Below are positions 52,919 through 62,183 of a DNA stretch of 64,000 nt, piece by piece. Source of the stretch: Vibrio hepatarius (GTDB lineage: Bacteria > Pseudomonadota > Gammaproteobacteria > Enterobacterales > Vibrionaceae); the NCBI RefSeq assembly GCF_018860525.1, contig NZ_JAHKPM010000018.1:62001-126000 (forward strand), in the 5' to 3' direction. The notes below the pieces were generated by a model. It was not told where the DNA came from. It made no database searches and saw only the letters and a list, made by a program, of their open reading frames with translations. The position numbers and the translations under genes were made by a program. Numbering within the stretch: position 1 is the stretch's first letter; each line of letters opens with the position of its first letter.

Positions 52919-54193
52919 TGCTTTTTCCTTTTTAAAACCTATGGCTGGCCTGCAAATAAACACATATGAATACTTCTGATTAGCAGGCATTGAAAATTTA
53001 GCTTTTATTTTAATTAATGAGAAAAGGTCAGGTTTAATTATGCGATTGGTAAGTGTTTTACACTATTTTTCATTATTCTTTATAAGATAATGTAGGTGTT
53101 TTATGATTGGGTGGTAGTAGAGTTAATACTTTAGGTTACGTTGTTGTTGTCAATATTAGCCTGTATTTAAATCGACGAGATTAACAATATAAATAAATTA
53201 TTATAATACCATGTATTATATTTGTTATTATTATGGTTGTTCTTGTTTAAATAAAACCCATCTTAGTTAAAAGGTGAATGTTATCCCTTTTTTTATCTAA
53301 ATTTTTAGTATATTTATATTATGTTTACTCATGAAATAGAAGAGCCGTGAATAGTAGTCTGGTTTTAAGTATTAATAACTTAATTTAGAAAATTACTATG
53401 TTGTTTAGACTAAAGTATTACGTTTTTTTCTTGTAAATATACTTATTTTTTCACATTTGTTTTGGGCGAACTTTCCAAAAGTTATCCATCTCACTAATGA
53501 GGAGAGGTTTCCTTATCTGTCTAAAAGCTTACCTACTTGTGGCCCATCCTCTAAAGTCATTGCTGAGGCTTTTAGGCTTCAAGATATAGAAGTAATATGG
53601 GGATGGTACTGTGATTTGGTCTGTTAAGCAGGCGTGCAAGGAGTATTTCTTACATACGGTTCCAGTACTAGAAGAAAAAGAGTTTTATTTCAAATTGTTA
53701 CTAGACCATATCGAATGGAGCACAATAAATGAGCTCAGTAAGTATGAGATAGGCACGACAGTTGGCTACCAGTATTAAAAAGATTTTCAGGAAGCTGAAG
53801 CGCAAGGTATTCTTAAGATTCGTCGAACAGCAGAAGAAGGTAATAACTACAATAAGTTAATCGTAAATACTATGGATTTTGTTATTTCTACCTATTGATT
53901 GGGCTATGCACTAATTACTTCAGAGCTATCATAAGATGAAGGTAATATGATTACTCATAATCATAGGTATGTTGAGATTCAATATTGGAGTATATTGATT
54001 TAAACAAACAGGTTTGATAACTTTTTATCAAACAGTTTAATCTTGGGTTTAAAAACTAATGGAACTTGGAAGATAGGATGAAATTATGAAAGATAGATAA
54101 TAATTGGCTATTTTTTTATGTCATGATTATTGTTAACACTTTAGCCTGTCAATATTATCAGGCTAAAGTATTGCTATTAATTGAAACTATTCA
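52919..54193. other. 1.3-kb AT-rich region with one decayed gene
   Basis: Left of about 53420 lies the chitinase promoter region, very AT-rich with no ORF. A pseudogene at about 53457-53898 is listed separately. From 53899 to 54193 I see only AT-rich sequence and no supported feature. The region lacks insertion-sequence ends. Confidence 0.5.
53457..53898 (+). pseudogene. Decayed gene with one frameshift and one internal stop
   Basis: The first frame reads convincing protein (FWANFPKVIHLTNEERF; CGPSSKVIAEAFRLQDIEVI) to about 53600. At a GGGG run the sense then passes to the +1 frame (GTVIWSVKQACKEYF; LEEKEFYFKLLLDHIEWST). A TAA interrupts it at 53776-53778, after which the same frame continues (KDFQEAEAQGILKIRRTAEE; LIVNTMDFVISTY) to a final TGA. 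The total is about 145 residues. I do not recognise the family. The true 5' end is unclear. One extra base in the G run would explain the shift. Confidence 0.6.
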
Positions 54194-55201
54194 TCAAGCC
54201 ATATATATTCTAAACTTTTCAATAAATAAATTCACATCAGATTCGGATATGTCTTTATGAATAACAAATCTAATAGGGTTTCCAGGGCTAATAATAATGC
54301 CTTCGTGACTTAATTTCTTAGCAATAGCATGTATATCAATATGAGAATCAAGTTTGGCAAAAACGATATTGGTTTGAACAAAATCAGTATTGACATGAAT
54401 GTTTGGTAGTTCGTTGAGCTTAATGGCAAGTAGCTTAGCATTATGATGGTCGGTTTTGAGCTGAGTTACTTGTTCTGTTAAAGCCAGTTTACCTGCGGCG
54501 GCGAGAATACCTGCTTGTCTCATACCACCGCCTAGCATTTTACGTAAGCGCCGAGCCTTATCAATGAAGTGTTTACTTCCCAAAAGCAAAGAACCTATAG
54601 GCGCAGAAAGCCCTTTTGATAGACATATGGTCATCGAGTCGAAATGTTTCGCTATTTCGATAATATCAACATCAAGCGCGACGGCCGCATTATAGGCTCG
54701 GGCACCATCTAGGTGGAGCTCAAGTTCATATTGGTCACAAAACTCACGTGCTTTGGCTAAATAGCTTAATGGTAATACTTTACCATTGATGGTGTTTTCG
54801 ATACTGAGTAACTTAGTCCGAGCAAAATGGCTGTCGTTAGGCTTTATAGCTGCCCTAAGTTTATCGAAATCAAGAGTACCATCTGGATTGTTCTCTACGG
54901 GTTGAGGTTGAATTGACCCCAATACCGCCGCACCACCTGCTTCATATTTGTAGTTATGGGCTTGTTGGCCGCACAAGTATTCATCGCCTCTTTCACAGTG
55001 TGCCATTAAACCCAGTAAGTTAGCCTGCGTGCCTGATGTCGTAAAAAGGGCAGCCTCAAAGCCATGCCTTTCTGCGGCCCATACTTCTAAATCGTTGACA
55101 GTCGGGTCGTCACCATAGACATCATCGCCCACAGTAGCATTAGCTATTGCTTGTCGCATTGCCGGGGTAGGTTGAGTAACGGTATCCGAGCGGAAATCCA
55201 T
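54194..55201 (-). CDS. ltaE: Low-specificity L-threonine aldolase
   Basis: This PLP enzyme cleaves L-threonine or L-allo-threonine to glycine and acetaldehyde. It has 335 residues from the ATG at 55201 (MDFRSDTVTQPTP), which has GGAG 8 bases upstream; another ATG lies two codons earlier. Motifs include DDVYGDDPTVNDLE, TTSGTQANLLGLM, LHLDGARAYNAAV and the PLP lysine in CLSKGLSAPIGSLL. It starts about 11 bases after the upstream NUDIX gene, forming an operon. It offers a second route for threonine breakdown beside kbl-tdh. Confidence 0.95.
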   Translation of the reverse strand: MDFRSDTVTQPTPAMRQAIANATVGDDVYGDDPTVNDLEVWAAERHGFEAALFTTSGTQANLLGLMAHCERGDEYLCGQQAHNYKYEAGGAAVLGSIQPQPVENNPDGTLDFDKLRAAIKPNDSHFARTKLLSIENTINGKVLPLSYLAKAREFCDQYELELHLDGARAYNAAVALDVDIIEIAKHFDSMTICLSKGLSAPIGSLLLGSKHFIDKARRLRKMLGGGMRQAGILAAAGKLALTEQVTQLKTDHHNAKLLAIKLNELPNIHVNTDFVQTNIVFAKLDSHIDIHAIAKKLSHEGIIISPGNPIRFVIHKDISESDVNLFIEKFRIYMA

Positions 55202-55212
55202 GTGCATAACTC

Positions 55213-55737
55213 CTATATATATTCACATAATTTAGCCTTACTTAAACATGCGATGGTTTTAGCATCTGTAATTTCCCCATCAATAATCTTTTTTTCGATC
55301 TCTGCAAAAGGAAAACACACGACCTCTATAACTTCATCATCGTCACACATAAGCTGCTGAACCTCTGACAAACCTTTGGCAATGAATAAATGTTGGATTT
55401 CATCGCAAAAGCCTGGCAAAGGTGTTACTTGTCCCAGAGATATCATAGTTTCAGCATGGTAACCAGTCTCTTCTGCTAATTCTCTTACTGCACAAAGTTC
55501 AACAGGTTCATTCTTTTCAACCGTACCTGCTGGCAACTCAAGAAGCCACTTTCTGACAGAGGGGCGATATTGATTGACGAGCATAATGTTACCGTTAGGT
55601 AAGATTGGCAGTATAACGGCAGCGCCTGGGTGAGAAATCGTGGTATGGGTTATCACTCTACCGCTTGGTAATGTTGTCTTTAGTTCTTGGAGGGAAATTC
55701 CCTTCCAAGTGTGGAGAATTTTCAAAGCTGAGTCCAT
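55213..55737 (-). CDS. NUDIX hydrolase, ADP-ribose pyrophosphatase-like
   Basis: This enzyme cleaves nucleoside diphosphate derivatives. The NUDIX box is complete (GTVEKNEPVELCAVRELAEE with TGY following). The pattern around it (VNQYRPSVRKWLLELPAG) is that of ADP-ribose pyrophosphatases such as NudF. The length of 174 residues fits. It is the first gene of a two-gene unit with the threonine aldolase gene. Confidence 0.88.
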   Translation of the reverse strand: MDSALKILHTWKGISLQELKTTLPSGRVITHTTISHPGAAVILPILPNGNIMLVNQYRPSVRKWLLELPAGTVEKNEPVELCAVRELAEETGYHAETMISLGQVTPLPGFCDEIQHLFIAKGLSEVQQLMCDDDEVIEVVCFPFAEIEKKIIDGEITDAKTIACLSKAKLCEYI

Positions 55738-55816
55738 ATTATTTATAAGTCAGTTATTAGTTGAGATGTGGTGATAATAAAATCCAACATCTATTAAAAA
55801 AAGTTATTAGACATTA

Positions 55817-55869
55817 TGTCTCAAACTTTAGACACTGTTACAGTGATTTGTGTCCCAAATTTGGAATCA
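55817..55869 (+). promoter_or_regulatory. Repeated TGTCYCAAA elements with inverted repeats upstream of ravA
   Basis: Two related near-palindromes, TGTCTCAAACTTTAGACA (55817-55834) and TGTCCCAAATTTGGAATCA (55851-55869), start 34 bases apart. Between them lies the perfect repeat CACTG-TTA-CAGTG (55833-55845). They lie 140-190 bases before the ravA start and 80-130 bases from the NUDIX gene. They look like paired activator or repressor sites; the protein is unknown. Confidence 0.4.
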
Positions 55870-56008
55870 TAGTTTTCAAAGTGTTACATGGAAAGTGCTT
55901 CTGATATAAAGGCCGATCAAAACAAAAAATCCACTTGTAACAGGGTGATAACAAATGTATAAAGCTATGCATGTTGAAAATGCTAGTGAAAATTCAGAGG
56001 AGCACACT

Positions 56009-57667
56009 ATGATGAGCCCTACCAGCGTGTCCCACTCACAAAAAGCCCTGCTCTCTGAACGAATTACCAAACTCGCTCAAGCATTATCTGACGGTGTATA
56101 TGAACGCGAAGACACTATTAAAATGTGCCTGCTTGCAGCATTAGCAGGTGAGAGTGTTTTTTTACTAGGCCCTCCAGGTATTGCCAAGAGTTTAATTGCC
56201 AAAAGGCTTATACAGGCATTTGATAATGCTTCGTATTTTGATTACTTAATGACTCGATTTTCGACACCTGAAGAAGTATTCGGACCACTCAGTATTCAAG
56301 AACTGAAAGATCATGGTCGTTATGTTCGGTTAACCGAGGGTTACCTACCTACCGCTGAGGTCGTTTTTCTTGATGAAATATGGAAAGCCGGTCCAGCGAT
56401 ACTCAATACTTTGCTGACGGTGGTGAATGAGAAAACGTTCAAAAATGGTAGCGACATTAAAAAAGTTCCCATGCGCTTACTCGTGTCAGCTTCTAATGAA
56501 TTACCAGATGAAGACAGTGGTCTAGAAGCCTTATATGATCGTATGCTGGTGCGGGTTTTTGTCAACCGAATACAAAACAAACAAAACTTCAAATCAATGC
56601 TAACTGTTGGCACTAAACAGGAAGCGAGTATACCTGCTGGTTTAGCCATTACTGAGCAAGAATATCATCAGTGGCAATCTGAGCTTGAAGATTTGGATTT
56701 GAGCGATGCGACATTTGAAAAACTGTATACGTTAAAAGAGATGTTAGAAGGGGCTGCTACACAAGATAATGTTGTTAACAAAGCAGAGATGTATGTGTCT
56801 GATAGGCGTTGGAAAAAAGCAGTTAAATTACTAAAAGCCAGTGCGTTTTTTAACGGGCGAGATGAAGTCAATCCGTTAGACTTGCTACTATTACAAGATT
56901 GCTTATGGAACAGTCCTGAATCGCGTGAAGTAGTGCAAAGTGTCATAAAACAGTTTGCACTGACGTGTGCTTTTGATCAGCATGATGTTGAACAGCAAGT
57001 CAATTCATGTAGAGATGAACTGTCTGAAGTTCAAGTCGAACTAGAGTCTGAGTTTGGAATGATACTCTCAGATGAATCAACAACAGGCCTATTAAAAAAG
57101 CAGATACACAGCTATGACGTTTCAGGCGCCAACCTGTACAATGTTGGTAATTCATCAGGCTTGGTTAAACTAGTGCTACTGCAGAGTAATTTGTCAGTTT
57201 CTGAGTCTGAAAAAGGTGACAGCCGTTGGGTCTATGTGCCAAAAACCGAATTAGAAAAGGTTATTAAAGAAGGGCATGGTGATGTCTACGGTTATGTAAA
57301 TAAAAATACCAATCTATGCAGAATTCGATTTGATATAGATGCTGAAAACAAGCTAGTCATTAAAGATATTGCTAACCGTGCTGTACTCGTGTCGGTAGTT
57401 ACTAATAAAGGACTGGATGACACATTGTATAAAGGCTGGTTAAACAAATCTGAGCAGGCATTGGAGAAGCTTAAACAAGCTGAACACCATCTACTTAAAG
57501 TTCGCTCCAACTTCCATGGCGCATTACCGCATAGTTTTATTGATCAAGATATACCAATAGCGATGGAAGTGAGCCTCCAGACCATTCAGCAAGTACTAGA
57601 ATCGACGAAAACTGAATGCGAACGAACTGTTCTACGCTTCAGGCAGTTAAACCAATTCTTTTCATGA
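56009..57667 (+). CDS. ravA: MoxR-family AAA+ ATPase RavA
   Basis: RavA is a hexameric ATPase that acts with the VWA protein ViaA; in E. coli the pair affects respiratory complexes and aminoglycoside sensitivity. I chose the ATG at 56009, with GAGGAG 6 bases upstream, giving 552 residues, although the frame is open to 55955. Walker A is LLGPPGIAKSLIAKR, Walker B is EVVFLDEIWKAGP, sensor 1 is LLVSASNELPD. The C-terminal part corresponds to the RavA-specific LARA and triple-helical regions. viaA follows after 11 bases. Confidence 0.93.
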   Translation: MMSPTSVSHSQKALLSERITKLAQALSDGVYEREDTIKMCLLAALAGESVFLLGPPGIAKSLIAKRLIQAFDNASYFDYLMTRFSTPEEVFGPLSIQELKDHGRYVRLTEGYLPTAEVVFLDEIWKAGPAILNTLLTVVNEKTFKNGSDIKKVPMRLLVSASNELPDEDSGLEALYDRMLVRVFVNRIQNKQNFKSMLTVGTKQEASIPAGLAITEQEYHQWQSELEDLDLSDATFEKLYTLKEMLEGAATQDNVVNKAEMYVSDRRWKKAVKLLKASAFFNGRDEVNPLDLLLLQDCLWNSPESREVVQSVIKQFALTCAFDQHDVEQQVNSCRDELSEVQVELESEFGMILSDESTTGLLKKQIHSYDVSGANLYNVGNSSGLVKLVLLQSNLSVSESEKGDSRWVYVPKTELEKVIKEGHGDVYGYVNKNTNLCRIRFDIDAENKLVIKDIANRAVLVSVVTNKGLDDTLYKGWLNKSEQALEKLKQAEHHLLKVRSNFHGALPHSFIDQDIPIAMEVSLQTIQQVLESTKTECERTVLRFRQLNQFFS

Positions 57668-57678
57668 GAGCGTTTTAG

Positions 57679-59124
57679 ATGTTGGGTGCAGATGGCTTAA
57701 ATTTGGCTTTAATGATTGCTGATTCAGGAATTATTGATACTGCAGTGAACGATTTATTGGCACGATCTCAAGTGATGACGTTAACAGAAAATAGAGGTGT
57801 GAGAGCAAAAGTCAAAAATCATCTCTTGAAATGGCGAGGTAATGTTAAAAAACGTATCACTAATGTCTGCGAGACAGAGCGCTTCCAACAGGAGATAGCT
57901 TTATATCAGGAAGTCATCCATTGGGATGAAAAGAGATTTTTTAACAACATTCCTGAAGTCATTAAACAACTTGAGTGGCACTCAGCGTTTTATCTCAAAG
58001 CGCGCCGATTGATTGAGAAGAATAAGGGTGTCTATAATCCTATGTTTCCACATTATTTTTGTGATCAATGGTATCAAAGTCTTTCCGATGCAATTCGCCA
58101 AGCACAGGTATCAGAACTGGAAGTTAGCAAAGAAAAAGTGCTTCAAGACCTTTATCAGCGAATGGAAACTATGAAAAGCATGGATGGAGTTACTGAAGAA
58201 GGCGATGAAAATAGTCTTGGTCGACTCTGGGACATGGCAGCGGCTAAATTGAGCAAAACAGATTTATCTGCAATGAAACATCACGCGGAGTTTTTGAAAA
58301 AAAACCACGGTTTACAAGAGATTGCTCAGCAGCTAGGGCGCATGGCCAGTGATGTGAATGATCCTAATCTCAATCGAGCACCTACCGATGACATTCAGAT
58401 GGTTGAGGAAAAGTCTGATGAAGCAACAGATGACATCGTGGGCATCCATGAAAGCGATGATTTGAATAAACTGCTCCCTAATGAAGCTCTTTTTTTGGCT
58501 TACCCTGAACTTGAAGTCGTTTTCTACAAGCACTTGGTTGATAAGCGACTAATGAATTATAGAATGCAGGGCAAATCACGCACTTTACGTAAAGTTAAAG
58601 CCCATCGTCCTGATAACAAGAAAGCAGATGTGGAAAAAGGTCCATTTATTGTATGTGTTGATTCTTCTGGCTCAATGAGCGGTTTTCCTGAGCAATGCGC
58701 CAAAGCCATTGCATATGCTCTTATGCAAATTGCCCTAGCAGAAGATCGGGATTGCTTTGTGATTTTATTTTCCACTGAGCAAATCACCTATCAGCTTACT
58801 CGTCAAGATGGTCTAAGAGAGGCGAGTGACTTTTTAACCTACAGTTTCCATGGCGGTACCGACTTAGAACCTGTACTTATGAAGTCGATTGATTTGATGA
58901 GTGGTGAAAGATACAAAAATGCTGATATGGTTGTGATTTCAGATTTTATTGCCCCAAAACAATCGTTAGAGCTTGAGCAGCATGTGATTCAATTGAAAAA
59001 ACGCCATAACCGTTTTCACGCCATAAGTCTTTCCAAATATGGTAATCCTGAGCTGATTTCCTTATTTGATCATTGTTGGTCTTACCATCCTAATTGGGTT
59101 GGTCGAATTATGAAAAAATGGTAA
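57679..59124 (+). CDS. viaA: VWA domain protein ViaA
   Basis: This is the partner of RavA, stimulating its ATPase. The 481-residue product has a helical N-terminal half (MLGADGLNLALMIADSGIID; ERFQQEIALYQEVIHWDEK) and a C-terminal von Willebrand A domain with the MIDAS motif VCVDSSGSMSG near residue 330, plus Thr (HGGTDLEPVL) and Asp (MVVISDF) ligands. Length and gene order match the E. coli operon. It is convergent with emrD, with 12 bases between the stops. Confidence 0.93.
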   Translation: MLGADGLNLALMIADSGIIDTAVNDLLARSQVMTLTENRGVRAKVKNHLLKWRGNVKKRITNVCETERFQQEIALYQEVIHWDEKRFFNNIPEVIKQLEWHSAFYLKARRLIEKNKGVYNPMFPHYFCDQWYQSLSDAIRQAQVSELEVSKEKVLQDLYQRMETMKSMDGVTEEGDENSLGRLWDMAAAKLSKTDLSAMKHHAEFLKKNHGLQEIAQQLGRMASDVNDPNLNRAPTDDIQMVEEKSDEATDDIVGIHESDDLNKLLPNEALFLAYPELEVVFYKHLVDKRLMNYRMQGKSRTLRKVKAHRPDNKKADVEKGPFIVCVDSSGSMSGFPEQCAKAIAYALMQIALAEDRDCFVILFSTEQITYQLTRQDGLREASDFLTYSFHGGTDLEPVLMKSIDLMSGERYKNADMVVISDFIAPKQSLELEQHVIQLKKRHNRFHAISLSKYGNPELISLFDHCWSYHPNWVGRIMKKW

Positions 59125-59136
59125 GTGCTTTAAAGC

Positions 59137-60360
59137 TTAGGCAGTCACTGGGCTGTCATTGGGTGGATTTTGATGTCGGTAGCCACGAAGCAGCCCAAAT
59201 ATAGCCAAAATTGCCATCAAAAACATTAGAATGCCCAGTGGCATTTGGTTAGGCGAGGGGATTGCTGATGCGAGTAAAGTCGCTAAGCCAGCCCCTAGAT
59301 TTTGAATGCCTCCCAAGAGAGCCCCCGCTGTTCCTGCATGAAAAGGGAATGGAGAAAGAGCACCAGTAGTTGCGGCTGGGAAGAGAATACCAGCTCCGAG
59401 GAAGTAGATTGTAGCGCCACCAACCAGTGTTACTGCGTCAGTTAGCCCCATTATCCCAGGTGTCAGAACGACGAGTGAACCTGCTATAATAGCGACCAAT
59501 CCCACTTTTAATGCTGACTTCTCATTTTTTCTGCTCGTGATCACGCTAGATAGCGCTGCACCGACGAGATAGCCAGGAATAGGAATAACAAATAACATGC
59601 TCACCGATGTTGCGGGAAGTTTTAGCACACCGCCTAATAAGACACCAGCGGCCGCTTCAAATATGGCGACACCGGAAAATGTTGCGACCAAGCAAAGTAG
59701 GTAGCCCTGAAATTTTTTGTGCAACAGGACATACCTGTAGCTATGTAGAACCGCATCATTACGGCGTCTATCTTGGGGAAGTGTTTCGTCAAACCGAGTC
59801 AGTACAGTAATGACCACTGCGATACTAAATATAGATAAAAACAGGTAGCTTGATCGCCAACCGAAGTTTTCAGTTAGATAGCCTCCTAACACAGGTGCTA
59901 AAAGAGGAGAAAAAATGATACACATGCTTATCAGGCTGTTGACCTTATGGAGGTCAGCTCCAGAAAACACATCACGTGAAAGTGTTCTACACATTGCCCC
60001 ACCGCTACCAATGCCTACCCCCTGAATGAAGCTTCCTGCCAAAAAAAATGCAAAATTATGAGAGAATAAAGCAAGGGTACTGCCGATTATATAGATGCAC
60101 AACCCTACGACTATGATTGGCTTTCGACCAAAGCGATCGGAAAGTGGACCATAAGCAAATTGTGACAAACCATAGGGAATGAGGTAACAGGCCATTACGG
60201 CTTGTAGCGCCGTTGGAGAGACAAGAAAATCATTGGCCATATAACCAATAGATGGCACAAACATGGTTTGTGTCATTTGACCAACCGCTGCTAAAAGCGC
60301 GATAAATAAAATAAGCTTAATAACTTTAGATGATGTATACATTTTATCTAACAAAGACAC
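59137..60360 (-). CDS. emrD: Multidrug efflux MFS transporter EmrD
   Basis: This is a 12-helix proton-driven exporter of the Bcr/CflA family. It matches E. coli EmrD along its length: GQMTQTMFVPSIGYMANDF, AYGPLSDRFGRKPIIVVG (the MFS loop motif), GVGIGSGGAMCRTLSRDVF, MCIIFSPLLAPVLGGYL and PFPFHAGTAGALLGGIQNLG. The start is GTG at 60360, or the ATG six codons later; neither has a good ribosome site. It has 407 residues. EmrD exports uncouplers and other hydrophobic compounds. Confidence 0.9.
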   Translation of the reverse strand: MSLLDKMYTSSKVIKLILFIALLAAVGQMTQTMFVPSIGYMANDFLVSPTALQAVMACYLIPYGLSQFAYGPLSDRFGRKPIIVVGLCIYIIGSTLALFSHNFAFFLAGSFIQGVGIGSGGAMCRTLSRDVFSGADLHKVNSLISMCIIFSPLLAPVLGGYLTENFGWRSSYLFLSIFSIAVVITVLTRFDETLPQDRRRNDAVLHSYRYVLLHKKFQGYLLCLVATFSGVAIFEAAAGVLLGGVLKLPATSVSMLFVIPIPGYLVGAALSSVITSRKNEKSALKVGLVAIIAGSLVVLTPGIMGLTDAVTLVGGATIYFLGAGILFPAATTGALSPFPFHAGTAGALLGGIQNLGAGLATLLASAIPSPNQMPLGILMFLMAILAIFGLLRGYRHQNPPNDSPVTA

Positions 60361-60543
60361 CCTAAGTAAATGACATAATTGGCTTTAGTAGTCAGTACCC
60401 ATATGAAGTATGATTTCACGAGGCGCTATTGCGACGAATGTTAGAGTGAGATTGGTTGTTTTGCAATCAAAGATGTGATGTTAAGCAAGATAAAAATCAA
60501 TGATTTGGATTAGAAAAAATAATGATTGAGTCGTGATGACAAG

Positions 60544-60567
60544 AGCCTAACAACTTTTTATTAGGCT
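60544..60567 (-). terminator. Hairpin overlapping the stop of the DUF1289 gene
   Basis: AGCCTAA pairs with TTAGGCT around a 10-base T-rich/A-rich loop. The stop codon at 60561-60563 lies inside the stem. On the minus strand it is followed by CTTGTC, a weak T-tract. Confidence 0.5.
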
Positions 60568-60887
60568 AAATCTAATTTACTCAGGCACTGTCGACATAGA
60601 CATGCATTATTTTTTAGGTTTAAAGGAATGACACGAGGTTCGAGTGAGAAACACCAGCATGTTTGATTTCCTTGACTGATATCACAGGTTGCAGGCTCAT
60701 TACATGATGGGCAGCGATGACTAGAAGAATGAGCTGAAAGTGTTTTTATGATGTTGTCTCTCTTTGAATCTGACAAGTTTTTCCAGCTTACAATTTCATC
60801 TATTGTTCTAAAGCATCCGTTACATATACCACCAGTGTTTTTGCATGCTGCAATACAGGGCGTTTTCAAAGTTTTCTCCAAGTACAA
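60561..60887 (-). CDS. DUF1289 protein with extra cysteine-rich C-terminus
   Basis: The first 55 residues are a DUF1289 domain (KTPCIAACKNTGGICNGCFRT, then W and SDSKRDNII). Unlike the 59-residue paralogue at 7382, it continues with about 50 more residues carrying seven further cysteines (HRCPSCNEPATCDIS; TCWCFSLEPR; ACLCRQCLSK). The spacing suggests one or two metal sites. Function is unknown. It is a single gene between emrD and a diguanylate cyclase. Confidence 0.82.
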   Translation of the reverse strand: MYLEKTLKTPCIAACKNTGGICNGCFRTIDEIVSWKNLSDSKRDNIIKTLSAHSSSHRCPSCNEPATCDISQGNQTCWCFSLEPRVIPLNLKNNACLCRQCLSKLDLA

Positions 60888-61059
60888 ACTGGGCGGGAAT
60901 AGAACCCGTAATCCTAAACGGTATCAGTAGAACTGCAAACATTATTAAGTATTTTAATTTAAAAAACCTAACTGCATAAGCTTACCGGCACCTAATTTCA
61001 ATTATTAATCCTATACGTTTTTTTGGAATTCAGTTATAACTGGCAGTGCGGTAACTTTT

Positions 61060-62106
61060 TTATCGTAGGTAGCGCGAGGTTTCTTTTTGTTTGTCAGAAG
61101 GAATGGGTCCACTAAATAAAGAGACTTTATCTCTGCCATTATGTTTAGATTGATAGAGGGCTATATCTGCACGTTTTATCCAGTTTTCCATGTTTTCTGA
61201 AGCGAGAAACTGAGCAACACCTGAGCTTATCGTTACTGAGGCTCCGGAAGGATACTGGTTTTGCTTTACATGCTGACTTATATACACCATCGCCTTTTTA
61301 GTGGCAAACTGGTCTTTTTGTGGAAATATCAGTAAAAACTCATCACCACCGAGTCGAAAAAGTAAGTCAGACTCTTCCATATGTTGATATATAACACTGA
61401 CAACGAGTTTGATCACTTTATCTCCTACGTCATGACCGTATTGATCATTTACATTTTTGAAGTTATCAATATCAATGATTGCAAGTGCAGACGTTGGATA
61501 TAAGTTACTTACGTTTTCAAGATAAGTTTGAAGCTCATGACGATTTAGTGCACCGGTCATACTATCTCGTTCAGAAAGGTATCGCAGTTCTTTTTGTAAT
61601 CTCTTTATCGCCTGTACAATAACATGAGCAATGACGACGGTCGCAAGAAGAGAAAAAGCATATCTGGATGTTGTTGCTAAATGTTGATGAGGTAGTGCAG
61701 CGATGGTGCAACCTATCAGCATGGTGACATTAGCACTCAACGCAATTTTTGATGGCAAGAGAAAAACGACACTAATGATAATAGGAAAAACCCAGTATGT
61801 CGCCAATGAACCAAAAATGTGAATAGCCATGATTATTGATGTAATAAGCAGGATAAGAGGTAAGGTATGACCGAAAAAACCTTTACGTTTGTACACAATA
61901 GCCGTAACTTCCAGCAATAATGTGATCTCGAAGGTCAGCAAGATAGCGCCAAGCATAGTTTCGCCAATTAGAATGTTGTTTATCCCAATTGGAACAAAGA
62001 ATAAAAGGGTTGTTGCCGCAACAAACTTCAGTACTTGCTTTTGCCGCCGTATATCAAGAATAGCGTCGGTATGGTGGTCAGCCTGAAGCTTGCGGTTTTT
62101 ATCCAT
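61060..62106 (-). CDS. Membrane-bound diguanylate cyclase (GGDEF)
   Basis: Six hydrophobic segments fill residues 28-170 (VLKFVAATTLLFFVPIGI; MLGAILLTFEITLLLEVTAI; LPLILLITSIIMAIHIFG and others), likely a sensory module. A GGDEF domain follows (DSMTGALNRHELQTYLEN; LAIIDIDNFKNVNDQYGHD; FRLGGDEFLLIFP). The active site is canonical GGDEF. The inhibitory RxxD site is missing (EESD). No partner gene is adjacent. The signal is unknown. Confidence 0.93.
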   Translation of the reverse strand: MDKNRKLQADHHTDAILDIRRQKQVLKFVAATTLLFFVPIGINNILIGETMLGAILLTFEITLLLEVTAIVYKRKGFFGHTLPLILLITSIIMAIHIFGSLATYWVFPIIISVVFLLPSKIALSANVTMLIGCTIAALPHQHLATTSRYAFSLLATVVIAHVIVQAIKRLQKELRYLSERDSMTGALNRHELQTYLENVSNLYPTSALAIIDIDNFKNVNDQYGHDVGDKVIKLVVSVIYQHMEESDLLFRLGGDEFLLIFPQKDQFATKKAMVYISQHVKQNQYPSGASVTISSGVAQFLASENMENWIKRADIALYQSKHNGRDKVSLFSGPIPSDKQKETSRYLR

Positions 62107-62183
62107 AGAGTACTCAGAGTGAAAGTTTCACCTTGTATAAAACGTAACTCTAAAATAGTGCTAAATCAATTTTATAAATAACG

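Noticed and set aside
52919..54193. Mobile element or integron piece in the 1.3-kb gap
   Set aside because: No terminal inverted repeats, transposase fragments or attC-like sites were seen; only one decayed gene.
55870..56008. Sigma-54 promoter before ravA
   Set aside because: GG and GC pairs occur but not with the 10-base spacing of the -24/-12 elements.
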